Positions 51,424 through 61,087 of a DNA stretch of 64,000 nt are shown piece by piece (position 1 is the stretch's first letter; each line of letters begins with the position of its first letter). Position numbers and translations under genes: made by a program. The notes beneath the pieces were generated by a model, which was given only the letters and a program-made list of their open reading frames with translations, had not been told where the DNA came from and did no database searches. Source of the stretch: DASSUW01 sp963849695 (GTDB lineage Bacteria; Actinomycetota; Thermoleophilia; Solirubrobacterales; Solirubrobacteraceae); the NCBI GenBank assembly GCA_963849695.1, contig CAWKIT010000015.1, forward strand, positions 1 to 64,000, in the 5' to 3' direction.

Positions 51424-52644
51424 GTGATCGACGAGCCGACGCGACGGCTGGACGAGGGCGCGCTGCGCGCTCTCGTCCCGCGGGTCCTCGCGGGCCTGGT
51501 CCGGCGGGGCGAGGACTTCGACGCCGCCGAGGACGCGCTGCAGGACGCGCTGCTGGAGGCGCTGCGGGTGTGGCCCGAGCACCCGCCGCGCGACCCGCGC
51601 GCGTGGCTGACCACGGTCGCGACCCGGCGGCTCGTCGACGCCCGCCGCAGCGAGGCCGCCCGTCACCGCCGCGAGGAGGCGACGTACGCCGAGCCGCGGC
51701 CCGCCGCCGCGGAGGAGGGCGACGACACCCTCTTCCTGCTCTTCTGCTGCTGCCACCCGGAGCTCGCGCCCGCCTCCCAGGTGGCGCTGACCCTGCGCGC
51801 CGTCGGCGGCCTCACCACCCAAGAGATCGCTGACGCCTTCTACGTGCCGGAGGCGACCATGGCGCAGCGGATCAGCCGGGCCAAGCGCGCCCTGCACGGG
51901 CGCCGCCTGGACCGGCCCGGCGACCTCGCCGTCGTGCTGCGCGTGCTCTACCTCGTCTACTCGGCCGGTCACGCGGGCCGGGTCGACCTGGCCGGCGAGG
52001 CGATCCGGCTCGCCCGCCAACTCACCCTCGCCACCGGGGAACCGGAGGCGCGGGGGCTGCTCGCGCTGATGCTCCTCAACCACGCACGCCTGCCGGCGCG
52101 GGTCGACACCGAGGGCCGGATCGTCACGCTCGACCGGCAGGACCGCGGGTTGTGGGACACGCGCGAGATCGCCGAGGGCGTGCGCGTCCTGCAGTCGGCG
52201 CTGGCCGTTCAGCGCCCCGGGCGCTACCAGGTCGAGGCCGCCATCGCCGCCCTGCACGACGACGCGGCAAGCGCCGAGGAGACCGACTGGCCGCAGATCC
52301 TCGCCTGGTACGACGACCTCATCGCCCTCACCGACGACCCGGTGCGCCAGGACCCGGCCGCGGTTCTCGGGCGCGCGGTCGCGGTCGGCCACGTCCTCGG
52401 CGCCGCCGCCGGGCTGCGCGAGACCGACCGGCTGCGCGACGTGATCGGCGACCGATACCGCTGGCACGCCGTCCGCGGCCACCTGCACGAGCTGGGCGGC
52501 GACATGCCCGCCGCCGCCACGGCCTACGCCGAGGCCGCCCGCCGGGCCACGAACATGGCCGAGCGCGACCACCTGGTCCGCCAGGCCGCCCGCACGCGGG
52601 CCGCCAGGCGTGACGAGGGCCCGCCGACGGCGGGCCCTCGGTGA
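51424..52644 (+). CDS. ECF sigma factor with C-terminal helical extension (ECF42-like)
   Basis: The 406-residue protein has ECF region 2 (GEDFDAAEDALQDALLEALR, WLTTVATRRLVDARR) and region 4 (LTLRAVGGLTTQEIADAFYV), then a 220-residue TPR-like domain (GLLALMLLNHARLPARVD; VAVGHVLGAAAGLRETDRL). This order plus a DGPF gene directly upstream is characteristic of ECF42 sigma factors, which lack a classical anti-sigma factor and use the extension for control. The start is a GTG at 51424, 6 bases after the DGPF stop. Confidence 0.88.
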   Translation: MIDEPTRRLDEGALRALVPRVLAGLVRRGEDFDAAEDALQDALLEALRVWPEHPPRDPRAWLTTVATRRLVDARRSEAARHRREEATYAEPRPAAAEEGDDTLFLLFCCCHPELAPASQVALTLRAVGGLTTQEIADAFYVPEATMAQRISRAKRALHGRRLDRPGDLAVVLRVLYLVYSAGHAGRVDLAGEAIRLARQLTLATGEPEARGLLALMLLNHARLPARVDTEGRIVTLDRQDRGLWDTREIAEGVRVLQSALAVQRPGRYQVEAAIAALHDDAASAEETDWPQILAWYDDLIALTDDPVRQDPAAVLGRAVAVGHVLGAAAGLRETDRLRDVIGDRYRWHAVRGHLHELGGDMPAAATAYAEAARRATNMAERDHLVRQAARTRAARRDEGPPTAGPR

Positions 52645-52868
52645 CGACTCCGGCAGACGTTCAGGTCGCCGGCCGGGTGGGCTCGGGACCGTTTCGCCGC
52701 AAGTGGGGTACGTACACCTGCGCCGACTGCGGGACGACCAGCATCCCGCCGCGCGACGGGGACTCGTGCAACAAAGAAATCCGAGGAACGTCGAATCCGC
52801 GCGTCCCCGTTCGACTGATTGGTATAGGAGGCTCTCAGAGGGAGACCCGACACCGAAGGAGAATCGAG

Positions 52869-53402
52869 ATGGGAAAGCTGATCGCGACCACGCAGGCCAC
52901 CGTCGACGGCGTGATAGACCCGGTCGGCGAGTGGGTGCAGCCGGACGGAGGCCACGGCGACTACTCGTTCGAGCGTCAGGCTGGATCGAGCGGGCTGGTG
53001 CTGGGCCGCAAGACCTACGAGGGGCTGGCGGGATACTGGCCGAGCCAGTCGGGCAAGTGGGCGGACATGGTCAACCCGCTGCCGAAGTACGTCGGTTCCA
53101 ACACCCTGTCCGGCGACCTCGAGTGGAACGCGACCCTGCTCGAGGGTGACCTCGAGGACTCGGTCCCGGAGCTCAAGGACGAGGTCGACGGTGACCTGTT
53201 CATGCACGGGAGCGGCGAGTTCGCGTACGCCCTGGCCGAGAAGGGCCTGATCGACGTGTACGAGGTCTACGTGAACCCGCTCGTCTGGGGCGAGGGAAAC
53301 GTCCACGTGCTCGGCGACAGGGGAACTGTCCGGATGGAGCTCGACGACGTGAAGCGGTTCGACTCCGGAGTGGTCCTTCTCACCTACCTCGCGGCGTCCT
53401 GA
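52869..53402 (+). CDS. Dihydrofolate-reductase-family (RibD C-terminal-like) protein
   Basis: The ATG at 52869 follows AAGGAG and opens a 177-residue product: MGKLIATTQATVDGVIDP, LVLGRKTYEGLAGYWP, DGDLFMHGSGEFAYALAEKG and IDVYEVYVNPLVWGEG. This is the RibD_C/DHFR-like fold found in many actinobacterial reductases with NADPH binding. The substrate is unknown. Confidence 0.85.
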   Translation: MGKLIATTQATVDGVIDPVGEWVQPDGGHGDYSFERQAGSSGLVLGRKTYEGLAGYWPSQSGKWADMVNPLPKYVGSNTLSGDLEWNATLLEGDLEDSVPELKDEVDGDLFMHGSGEFAYALAEKGLIDVYEVYVNPLVWGEGNVHVLGDRGTVRMELDDVKRFDSGVVLLTYLAAS

Positions 53403-53706
53403 CCGCGAGGCGCGGCCTTCAGCGACGTGGCGTCCGCCAGCGTCCCGACGGTTGGCTTTCGGTCTGGACGGTCAGCGAGCGTTGGGCCATCGGTTCGGTG
53501 GCTCCCGGTGGGCCGGGCAACGCGAGAGCGCGAGCACAGCACCAGAGGGTTTGCGGGTGAAGTGAACTGCCGACCCGGGCTCGTCGGGTTGGCCCGCGAT
53601 TCTTGGAAGCAATCCGCTCGAATTGCTACGACTCGGGAAGAGTCGCGCCGCGAACCGCCGACGCCCGCGGAGGCCGCCCTGCGGGCGGCCTCGGCGGTGA
53701 GCAGGG
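53403..53706. other. Intergenic region with terminator hairpin
   Basis: No gene is supported. The GC-rich hairpin at 53670-53692 (10-bp arms, 3-base loop) lies just ahead of the convergent PspC stop and can end transcription from both sides. Confidence 0.45.
53670..53692. terminator. GC hairpin between reductase and PspC genes
   Basis: Perfect 10-bp stem (53670-53679 with 53683-53692) and 3-base loop in the convergent intergenic region. Confidence 0.55.
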
Positions 53707-53952
53707 TCAGGCGGCGGGCGCGTCGGTGGGCATCAGCACCCAGAGAGGGAGGTAGAGCAACGGCGTGAGTACCAGCACGCCGACGATCGCCGCCACACGT
53801 GCGACGAGCAGGTTGACGCCGTAGCGACGTGCGAAGCCGGCGGTCACGCCGGCGATCAGCCTGCCCTCGCGCGGGCGCGTGAGACGGTTCTGCGCAAACC
53901 AGGCGCGGGCGCCGTCGAGCGAGTTCTCGTAGGGGGCGTCGTGTGTGGTCAT
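53707..53952 (-). CDS. PspC-domain small membrane protein
   Basis: The 81-residue protein has the PspC pattern: LTRPREGRLIAGVTAGFARRYG, then VNLLVARVAAIVGVLVLTPLLY forming one membrane helix and a short PLWVLMP tail. Phage-shock PspC proteins respond to envelope stress. No pspA or sensor kinase gene is nearby. Confidence 0.85.
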   Translation of the reverse strand: MTTHDAPYENSLDGARAWFAQNRLTRPREGRLIAGVTAGFARRYGVNLLVARVAAIVGVLVLTPLLYLPLWVLMPTDAPAA

Positions 53953-54228
53953 GGTCGGGCTCCTTGCTTCCGGCTCAAGGCCGGCTCGTTTTCATGTCAG
54001 GCAAGGATCTCGTCGCGCGGCGGTCGCGTCATGCATGGCACCCCGTGAACGCGGGTGCGGCTACCGGAGCCACCCGGTGCGATTTCGCCGTGCGGCAAGG
54101 TGGGCTGCCGCACCCGTAAGGGTTCGTTAGGGACGCACTTGCGTAGTAACTCACCGGCGGCGTACGCGGAGGCCGGCGACGGTATGGCCGGTGCCGGGCC
54201 CGGCTTGCGGGACGCTTACCGGTCGAGC

Positions 54229-54585
54229 TCAGCCGATGTGCGCCAGCACGTTGACGATCGTGCCGCCTGGATCTTCGACGAAGAAGCGGCGAACGCCCCA
54301 CGGCTCGTCGGTCAGTGGGTAGACGACCCGCAATCCTCGTCTGACGACCTCGTCGTGCGCGGCATCGACTGCCGCGGGGTCACCGACGTCGACACCGAAG
54401 CTCGGCTTCGGACCCTGCATCTCCTGAGCGCCGATGATGAGCTCAGCCGTGGCGTTGTCGGGCGATCGGAGGTCAAGGACCGGATCTTCCATGGCGACCT
54501 GCATCCCGAGAACCTCGACGTAGAACTCCCGAGACGCACTGATCTCATGCCCGCCGGCGTAGGCGACGATCCTCCTCACGGCCAT
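54229..54585 (-). CDS. VOC-superfamily protein
   Basis: The ATG at 54585 gives 118 residues: AVRRIVAYAGGHEISASREFY (first module), VLDLRSPDNATAELIIG and VRRFFVEDPGGTIVNVLAHIG at the end. The fold is typical VOC; the substrate is unknown. The 15 upstream codons of the longer frame are not needed. Confidence 0.78.
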   Translation of the reverse strand: MAVRRIVAYAGGHEISASREFYVEVLGMQVAMEDPVLDLRSPDNATAELIIGAQEMQGPKPSFGVDVGDPAAVDAAHDEVVRRGLRVVYPLTDEPWGVRRFFVEDPGGTIVNVLAHIG

Positions 54586-55202
54586 GGGAAGAACGGTAGC
54601 CAGCTCCTGGCCGCGCGGCTTGTCTTCCAATCCGATGGTCTAACCGGACACCGCTCGCTTTCGTCGCGGTACGAATGCGAGCGTTCCGCTCGAGCTTCTG
54701 CCGGCCCTCGCTCGGACGAGACCCAGCTCGCCAGATCCATCTCGCTCGACGCTCGCTCCGGTAGAGCGAAGCAGGAGTCTGCGCGGGCGATCGGCGCGCT
54801 CGGAGGTCGTCCCGAGCAAGCGTCCGACCAGGCTCACCGGAGACGACCCTGACCTCTGCACTATTCGCTTCCTAGAAGCTCTGCACTTTTCGGTTCCTGT
54901 TGACAGACAGTCCGCACATCACCGCTGCTTTTCACGGATGCGGAAGCGACACGCCCTCCGCTCGGCCGCCGCCGGCCGCTTGCTCCTCGTCCGGAGCAGG
55001 CGCGTCTGAGCGCCACTGGAGACGCCCGCTCTCCCATGCCAAGCGGGAGCACCGTGAGGCTCGCATTGACCGGCGCTGACACGCCTTGACCCCAGCCGCG
55101 GGCTCCCGGAAGTCAGCGCGATCCGGTCGGACCTGGGCTGATCTGTTACCGGCAACCGATGACTCAGGCTCCGTGGCCCGACGCACAGGTGCGGTTGGCT
55201 CG
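54586..55202. other. Intergenic region with possible IS21-like end remnant
   Basis: No gene is supported between the VOC gene and the Clp gene. The only structured feature is the repeat pair described at 54854-54905. The rest has no codon pattern of note. Confidence 0.45.
54854..54905. mobile_element. Possible IS21-like terminal repeat remnant
   Basis: Two 20-base repeats (54854-54873 and 54879-54898, 18 of 20 identical, 25-base period) end in cctgttgaca. Direct multiple repeats of the form TGTTGACAGGAACCGAAAAGTGCAG (read on the other strand) resemble IS21-family ends, as I recall them. No istA or istB gene is present, so this would be a solo end left by a lost element. Confidence 0.4.
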
Positions 55203-57786
55203 TCAGGCGCGGGCGCCGGTTTCCGACGCCTCTCCCGCCGCCACCGCCTCGGGCATCGTCTCCACCTTGAGCCGACCGTCACGCAGGTCGACTCGCACGC
55301 GCTGGCCGGGTTCGATCTCGCCCGCGAGCAGCCGTTCCGAGAGCTCGTCCTCCAATAGCCGCTGGATGGCTCTGCGCAGCGGGCGCGCCCCGTACTGCGG
55401 GTCGAAGCCGGCGTTCGCCAGGTACTGGACCGCATCGTCCGATACCTCTAGCTCCACACTCTGGGCATGCATTCGCCGCGCGACCCGGTCGAGCAGCAGC
55501 CGCGTGATCTGCGCCAGCTGATCTCGGTCAAGCGAGCGGAACACGATGATCTCGTCGATCCGGTTGAGCAGCTCCGGCCTGAAGCTCTGCCGCAGCAGGT
55601 CCATCAGCTCGTCTTTCAGCTCCTCGAACGGCTCGTTGCGCCGTGCGTGCGCCTGGATGCGGTCGGCCCCCAGGTTCGAGGTCATGATCACGACCGTGTG
55701 CCGGAAGTCGACGGTGCGGCCCTGGCCGTCGGTGAGGCGTCCGTCATCGAGCAGCTGCAGGAGGATGTTGAAGACGTCGGCATGCGCTTTTTCGATCTCG
55801 TCGAGCAGCAGCACCGAGTAGGGGCGCCGGCGCACGGTCTCGGTGAGCTGACCGGCATCCTCGTAGCCGACGTAGCCCGGGGGCGCGCCGACCAGGCGCG
55901 ACACTGTGTGGCGCTCCTGGAACTCGCTCATGTCGAACCGGAGCATCGCGTCCTCGTCGCCGAACAGCGTTTCGGCGAGCGCCCGCGCGAGCTCGGTCTT
56001 GCCGACGCCGGTTGGCCCGAGGAAGAGGAACGAGCCGACCGGCCGGTTCGGATCGCCGAGCCCGGCGCGCGCGCGCCGGACCGCGCGGGCGACCGCCCCG
56101 ACGGCCTCGTCCTGCCCGACCACGCGCTCGTGGATCTGCGCCTCGAGGCCGAGCAGCCGCTCGCGCTCTTCCTGAGTCAGCTGTGCGACCGGGATCCCGG
56201 TCCGGCGCGACACGACCTCGGCGATGTCGTCGGCGAGCACCTCGGCCGCACGCTCGCGTCCGCCGGAGCGGCTCTCGTCCAGCCCCTCGCGCAGCCCCTC
56301 GATCTGCCCCTTCAGCGTGTTCGCCCGCTCGTAGTCCTCCGCCGCGACGGCCTGATCGCGCTCACGCTCGTGGCGCGCCATGTCCTCCTCGAGCGCGCGG
56401 CGGTCCGCCGGCTTGGTCTTCGCGCGGAGACGCACCCGCGCCGCGCCCTGGTCGATCAGGTCGATCGCCTTGTCCGGGAGGAAGCGATCCGTGATGTAGC
56501 GGTCCGACAGCTCCGCCGCCGCCACCAGGGCCTCCGGGCTGATCCGGACGCGGTGGTAGGCCTCGTAGCGGTCGCGCAGTCCGCTCAGGATCTCGATCGT
56601 CTCCTCGACCGACGGCTCGTCGATCAGCACGGGCTGGAAGCGGCGCTCGAGCGCGGCGTCCTTCTCGATGTTGCGCCGGTACTCGTCGACTGTCGTGGCG
56701 CCGATCACGCGAAGGTCGCCGCGTGCCAGCGATGGCTTCAACATGTTGGAAGCGTCCATCGAGCCTTCGGCCGCCCCCGCTCCCACGACCGTGTGCAGCT
56801 CGTCGATGAACAGGATGAGGTCGTCGCCATGGTCGGTCACCTCATCGATCACCGACTTGAGGCGGTCCTCGAACTCGCCGCGGTACTTCGTGCCCGCGAC
56901 CATGCCGGCCAGGTCGAGGACCACCAGCCGCTTGCCCGCGAGCGTCTCAGGCACCTCATCGTTGACGATCCGCTGGGCGATGCCCTCCGCGATCGCCGTC
57001 TTTCCCACGCCCGGGTCGCCGATCAGCACAGGGTTGTTCTTCGTGCGCCGCGAGAGGATCTCGATCGTCTCTTCGATCTCGTCGGCGCGCCCGATCACCG
57101 GATCCAGCTTGCCCTGGCGGGCCGCTTCGGTGAGGTCGCGGCTGTACTCGTCGAGCGTCTTCGTCTGGCCGGCGCGGCCTCCCGCCCTCATCAGTAGGCG
57201 TGACGCCGCGGATCACGGCAGCGCGGAGCGCCGTGTGCGACAGGCCAAAGCGCGCCAGGAGACGCCCGGCATCCGACTCCGTGTCCCGCGCCAGCGCCAG
57301 CAGCACGTGCTCGGGTCCCAGATACGACGAGTTCAGCTCGCGCATCTCGTCGTACGCCCGCAGCAACGCGGCCTTGGCCTCGGGCGAGAGCGACGGCGCC
57401 ACGTCCGTCCGTCCCCCGCGCTCTGCCTCATCTTCGACCTGCGCCGCGATCGCGGCGGGATCACCGTCGGCGTGGCGGACTAGCTGCGCGACGAGGGCGT
57501 CCTGCATCGCCGCCCACAGCAGATGCTCGGTGTCGAGATCGAGGGAGCCCCACTCGAGCGCCAGCTGCGCCGCGCGCTGTAAAAGCTCGCGCGTCGCATC
57601 CGAGAAGAACTGCGTGATGTCGACCTGCTCGACTGCCCGGCGCGCGGGCGGCGCGGAAGTTCGCGCGCCGGTAGGGCTCGTGGCCCCCTCGATGCCAAAT
57701 GGCCGGTCGAAGAACTCCGAGAAGAACTCGTCGAACAGGCTGCCCCGGCGGCGTCGAAAGTCGCCGAAAGGATCGTTCGTCGCCAT
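55203..57786 (-). CDS. clpC: ClpC-type ATPase with N-terminal FF-rich extension (frameshift near 57181)
   Basis: The ATG at 57786 follows AGGAGGT. The product of about 860 residues begins with a Phe/Asp-rich extension (SLFDEFFSEFFDRPFG), then a Clp N domain (LDTEHLLWAAMQ ... LGPEHVLLALAR), two AAA+ modules with Walker A GDPGVGKT and GPTGVGKT, and a short ClpC-like middle region (RRALEEDMARHERERDQAV). It unfolds proteins for ClpP. The frame breaks at about 57178-57184 in a GGG run: the N domain ends GVTPTDEGG and the next frame continues RAGQTKTLDEYSRD. A sequencing indel is likely. It lies 63 bases downstream of a same-strand membrane-protein gene. Confidence 0.82.
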
Positions 57787-57849
57787 GTCATACCTCCTGG
57801 CGCACGCGTTTTGGTGCCGTGAATCGGCCAATCCGTGCCTACCCGGAAC

Positions 57850-59001
57850 CTAGGCCACGAACCCCTGTCTGTTGGACTCGCCGAGCGCGGACTCGACGCT
57901 CTGGCTGTCGCGCTCGCTGGCTCGCTCGACGCGGTAGCCGTAAGCGGCCTCCCGCACGGCTTCGTCGCTCTCAAGGCCGGCGCCCAGCCCACCCGCGATC
58001 GTCGCGAGCGAGCTTGCCATCCAGGCCAGGGCCGCGTAGTCGCCGAGGCCGGCGTCGTGACCGAGTGCCTCGCCCAGCACCCTGGCGTCTATTAGCACCG
58101 CAGCTGCCCCGATGGTGAGCGCAAACAGCGCCGCATACAGCGACGCGGCTCCGAGCAGCAGCGTCAGCGTCGTAGCCGCGTTAAAAAGGACTGTCTGCTG
58201 ACGGCTCCCTCGACCCTGCCGCGCCTCCCACAGGCGGTGCGCGACGATCAGCCAGACGACGGTCGCGCCGACCGACAGCACGCTGAAGACCAGGAGGCGA
58301 AGCCAATTCAGGGCATCCGCCAGCACCCAAAGGTCCGAGGTAACGAGCGCGAAGACGACCGCCGCTGCGGCGGCCGCCAGCGCCCGCGAGAGCCGAACGA
58401 TCAGGCGCCAGGGCCGGTTGGCGCGGACCATGCCGGCTAACAGCCGCACGTTCCCGCGCACCACCGCAGCGACGAAGCGCAGATCGACGTCGTCGTCGGG
58501 CGGTTCGACCGCGCGGATCGGGGCCGCCAAAGAGGCGATCCGATGGCTGACGCGCGCGCGTCGCCTCGGGCCACGCTCGCCGAGCTCGAGGCTCTCACCG
58601 ACCAGTCCGTCGACGAGCCGGATGACCGCGTCGCGCGCGCGACGGCGAGTCTGGACCGCCCCGAGGGCGGGCAGCGAGATCAGTGCCACCCCATGCGTGG
58701 CACTGGCGTCCGCGACGACAGGACGTGTTCCGATCCGCAACGGAGCGTCAGTGATGCAGACGGCCATATCCCAGCCGGCGCGGAGCAAGCGCGCACGCGC
58801 GAAATCGATGGCCTCGACACCCTGACTCATGTCCGCCACCGCGGGGTCGGTCCGGACTGGGACGCGCCACGAGACCGCGTCGGACACGCGGTCCGCCAGC
58901 AGCCCGGGCAGGTCTTCAGCCAGCGCTTCGGCGACCTCCACAGGCCGCCCCGGAGCGGCCAGGAGGCCCAACACCAGCTCGTCGCGATCCGACAACGCCA
59001 C
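57850..59001 (-). CDS. Four-helix membrane protein with N-terminal soluble domain, paralogue 1
   Basis: The 383-residue protein starts with a soluble domain (about residues 1-185; VEVAEALAEDLPGLLADRV, GWDMAVCITDAPLR, GVALISLPALGA), then LLAGMVRANRPWR and four to five membrane helices (LLVFSVLSVGATVVWLIVA; LTLLLGAASLYAALFALTIG; YAALAWMASSLATIAGGLGA). No known family is recognised. It heads an apparent operon with the ClpC-type gene. A paralogue is encoded in the opposite orientation from 59486. Confidence 0.78.
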   Translation of the reverse strand: MALSDRDELVLGLLAAPGRPVEVAEALAEDLPGLLADRVSDAVSWRVPVRTDPAVADMSQGVEAIDFARARLLRAGWDMAVCITDAPLRIGTRPVVADASATHGVALISLPALGAVQTRRRARDAVIRLVDGLVGESLELGERGPRRRARVSHRIASLAAPIRAVEPPDDDVDLRFVAAVVRGNVRLLAGMVRANRPWRLIVRLSRALAAAAAAVVFALVTSDLWVLADALNWLRLLVFSVLSVGATVVWLIVAHRLWEARQGRGSRQQTVLFNAATTLTLLLGAASLYAALFALTIGAAAVLIDARVLGEALGHDAGLGDYAALAWMASSLATIAGGLGAGLESDEAVREAAYGYRVERASERDSQSVESALGESNRQGFVA

Positions 59002-59485
59002 GGTCGGCGACGTTACCTGTCCGATGCCCTACCGCCGATGGCTGTTTCTCTGAGCGAGGAGCAACGCTGCTGACCTTCGTGCGCCAGGCCGAAGCGCGAG
59101 AGCCGCTCGCAGCACTCGTCGAGTGGGATTAGCGAGACTCAGGCTCCGGGGTGGCATACCTATGTTGGGGGACCAGGTGCGGAGCTGACGATCGCCATCG
59201 GTGCGCCAGATGTCGATCCGATGAAGCCCTGCCGGACTCGCACCGGCGGCCCGTTCCCTATCCGCTGCGAGCGGGGCGTCACGCGGGGGACCTCCCACGC
59301 GAGGTCGGAGCAGACCCGCTCGGCCAGCGCGCGCGGCAGATCCTCGACAAGCTGCCCCGCGAGCCGTTCGCGGTGCCGCGGTCGACCATGCGCCAGTGGC
59401 GCCCGTATGCCGATGCGCCGGCCCCGGCGCAGGCTTCACACCGCGCCGGCCTTACACCGGCGCGAACCGGGGTAGATGCAGGGTC
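59002..59485. other. Divergent intergenic region with tRNA-arm-like repeat
   Basis: Between the two paralogous membrane-protein genes (divergent starts) no gene is seen. A 17-base tRNA T-arm-like hairpin lies at 59231-59247 (5-bp stem, 7-base loop). A related stretch recurs near 61049-61087. Confidence 0.45.
59226..59263. repeat. tRNA-3'-end-like imperfect repeat, copy A (att-like)
   Basis: The stretch (agccct, then gccggactcgcaccggc at 59231-59247) is roughly 80 percent alike by eye to copy B at 61049-61087. Read on the minus strand it has a T-arm-like hairpin GCCGG-TGCGAGT-CCGGC. No full tRNA cloverleaf could be built. Confidence 0.35.
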
Positions 59486-60598
59486 ATGAGGGTCCTGGAT
59501 CGATCGCCGGCGAGCCCCAACGACCGTGCGCGGACGATGCGCGTCGGACTGGTTACAGCGCCTGAGCTGCCGGCGCAGATCGCCGTCGACCTCGCCGAGC
59601 AGCTGCCGGAGCTGCTCGACCGCCACCACGACGGCCGCTGGCGCGTAGCGCTCGCGGACGAGCCCTTGCTCGCGGGCCGTGAGAGCGTCGAGGAGATCCT
59701 CGACGCGGGTTGCCAGGCGCGCAGCGCCGAAGGCTGGGACGCCGCGATCTGCCTCACCGACGTCCCCCTGCGCGACGGGGCGCGGCCGCTCGTCGCCGCC
59801 GTCGACAGAGACGAGAAGATCGCCGTCGTGAACATCCCCGCGTTCGGTGCGACGCTACTGAAGCCCCGCGTGCGCAAGGCGGCCGTCGCACTGATCGCCG
59901 ACATCGCCCAGGAGACGCTCGAGGGGCCCAACCAGCTCGAGGGGCGCCGGCCCACGGAGGTCCTCACGCCCATCCGCCGCGAGACGGCCCCCGACGCGCG
60001 CGCGGAAGTCCGCTACGTCATGCCGGCAGGGCTCGGGCATATCCGCCTGCTGAGCGGGATGGTGCGAGCCAACCGCCCGTGGCGCGCGTTCAGCGGGCTG
60101 TCGAGCGCGGTGGTGGCGGCCTTCGGAACGGGCGCGTACGCGCTCCTGAGCACGTCGATCTGGCAGCTCAGCGGCCAGCTGGGCTGGCCGCGACTCGGCG
60201 CCATCATGCTCTGCGCCGTCACCGCGATGGTCGCATGGCTGATCATCGGCCACGGCCTCTGGGAGAAGGCCGAAAACGGCAAGCGTCCCAAGGACGCAGC
60301 GCTCTACAACGCCGCGACCGCGCTCACGCTGGGCGTCGCGGTGCTCTGCGGCTACGCAGCGATGTTCGTGCTTCTCTTCGGCGTCGCAGCGCTGCTCATA
60401 GAAGGCGGTGTCTTCAAAGACAACGCCGGCCACGCCGCAGGGATCGGCGCATACGCGGCGCTCGCCTGGCTCGGCGCGGCAATCGGCACGGTCGCCGGCG
60501 CACTCGGCTCGAAGCTCGAGAACATCGACGAGGTACGCCACGCGACCTACGGGCACAACCAGTGCCGGCGCCGAGAATCGGCCGGCAGCGAGCGCTGA
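59486..60598 (+). CDS. Four-helix membrane protein with N-terminal soluble domain, paralogue 2
   Basis: The 370-residue protein (ATG 59486; ATG 59537 is an alternative) aligns over its length with paralogue 1: ELPAQIAVDLAEQLPELLDRH, GWDAAICLTDVPLRDGARPL, VVNIPAFGATLLK, LLSGMVRANRPWRAF and VAWLIIGHGLWEKAE, followed by the same helices. The pattern of identity is scattered, so the duplication is old. No family is recognised. The gene is divergent from the Clp-linked copy. Confidence 0.78.
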   Translation: MRVLDRSPASPNDRARTMRVGLVTAPELPAQIAVDLAEQLPELLDRHHDGRWRVALADEPLLAGRESVEEILDAGCQARSAEGWDAAICLTDVPLRDGARPLVAAVDRDEKIAVVNIPAFGATLLKPRVRKAAVALIADIAQETLEGPNQLEGRRPTEVLTPIRRETAPDARAEVRYVMPAGLGHIRLLSGMVRANRPWRAFSGLSSAVVAAFGTGAYALLSTSIWQLSGQLGWPRLGAIMLCAVTAMVAWLIIGHGLWEKAENGKRPKDAALYNAATALTLGVAVLCGYAAMFVLLFGVAALLIEGGVFKDNAGHAAGIGAYAALAWLGAAIGTVAGALGSKLENIDEVRHATYGHNQCRRRESAGSER

Positions 60599-60815
60599 CG
60601 CGACCGAGAAGGCGGAGCACAGGTAGGCAGCGCCATAAGATCCGATGCTGCTGAGAGTCATTGGGCTCAGCGACGGCAGAATCGAACCCTCGGTCGCACG
60701 GTCACCGGTAGAACGGTTTCAAAGAGCTTCCCGTCCGACCTGGACCTGAGTCGCTTCACCCCACCGACGGACCGGCATGAAAGCTCGCGCCTGGACTGTT
60801 CGACCGGGAGGAACC

Positions 60816-61028
60816 ATGCGACAGCGGGCAGGTGCTCGAACCAAGAAGAAGCGACCTGATGGCCAGCGGCTATGGGCCCATCGCTACCGACCAGCCGGAC
60901 GCGATTCGAAACGCCTGCAGCGCGGCGGGTTCACGAGCGCGGGGGCGGCGCGCGCAGCGCTCGAGCACGCGATCGTGGACATCGCTTCGCCGTCCCTGGT
61001 GACCTCAGTAGCGGCGAATACCGTCTAG
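60816..61028 (+). pseudogene. Tyrosine-recombinase (integrase) N-terminal remnant
   Basis: From the ATG at 60816 the frame reads MRQRAGARTKKKRPDGQRLW, then AHRYRPAGRDSKRLQRGGFT and AGAARAALEHAIVD, the arm-DNA-binding/AP2-like start of phage integrases (W..RYR..G..SKR.QRGGF). It stops at 61028 after about 70 residues with no core-binding or catalytic domain. It lies between tRNA-arm-like sequences, as expected for an integration-site relic. Confidence 0.5.
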
Positions 61029-61048
61029 CTGCAGGACGTTCCCGTCAA

Positions 61049-61087
61049 GCCCTCTGCCGGACTCGAACCCGCGACCGTTCCTTACCA
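61049..61087. repeat. tRNA-3'-end-like imperfect repeat, copy B (att-like)
   Basis: The stretch agccctctgccggactcga continues into cccgcgaccgttcctt and reads on the minus strand as GCGGG-TTCGAGT-CCGGC, a T-arm-like hairpin with one mismatch. It lies directly after the integrase remnant and at the end of the MmyB-like gene. A third related stretch (gaatcgaaccctcggtcg, 60680-60697) lies before the remnant. Confidence 0.35.

Noticed and set aside
59220..59290. Functional tRNA gene at the T-arm-like hairpin
   Set aside because: No D arm, anticodon arm or matching acceptor stem could be placed around it.
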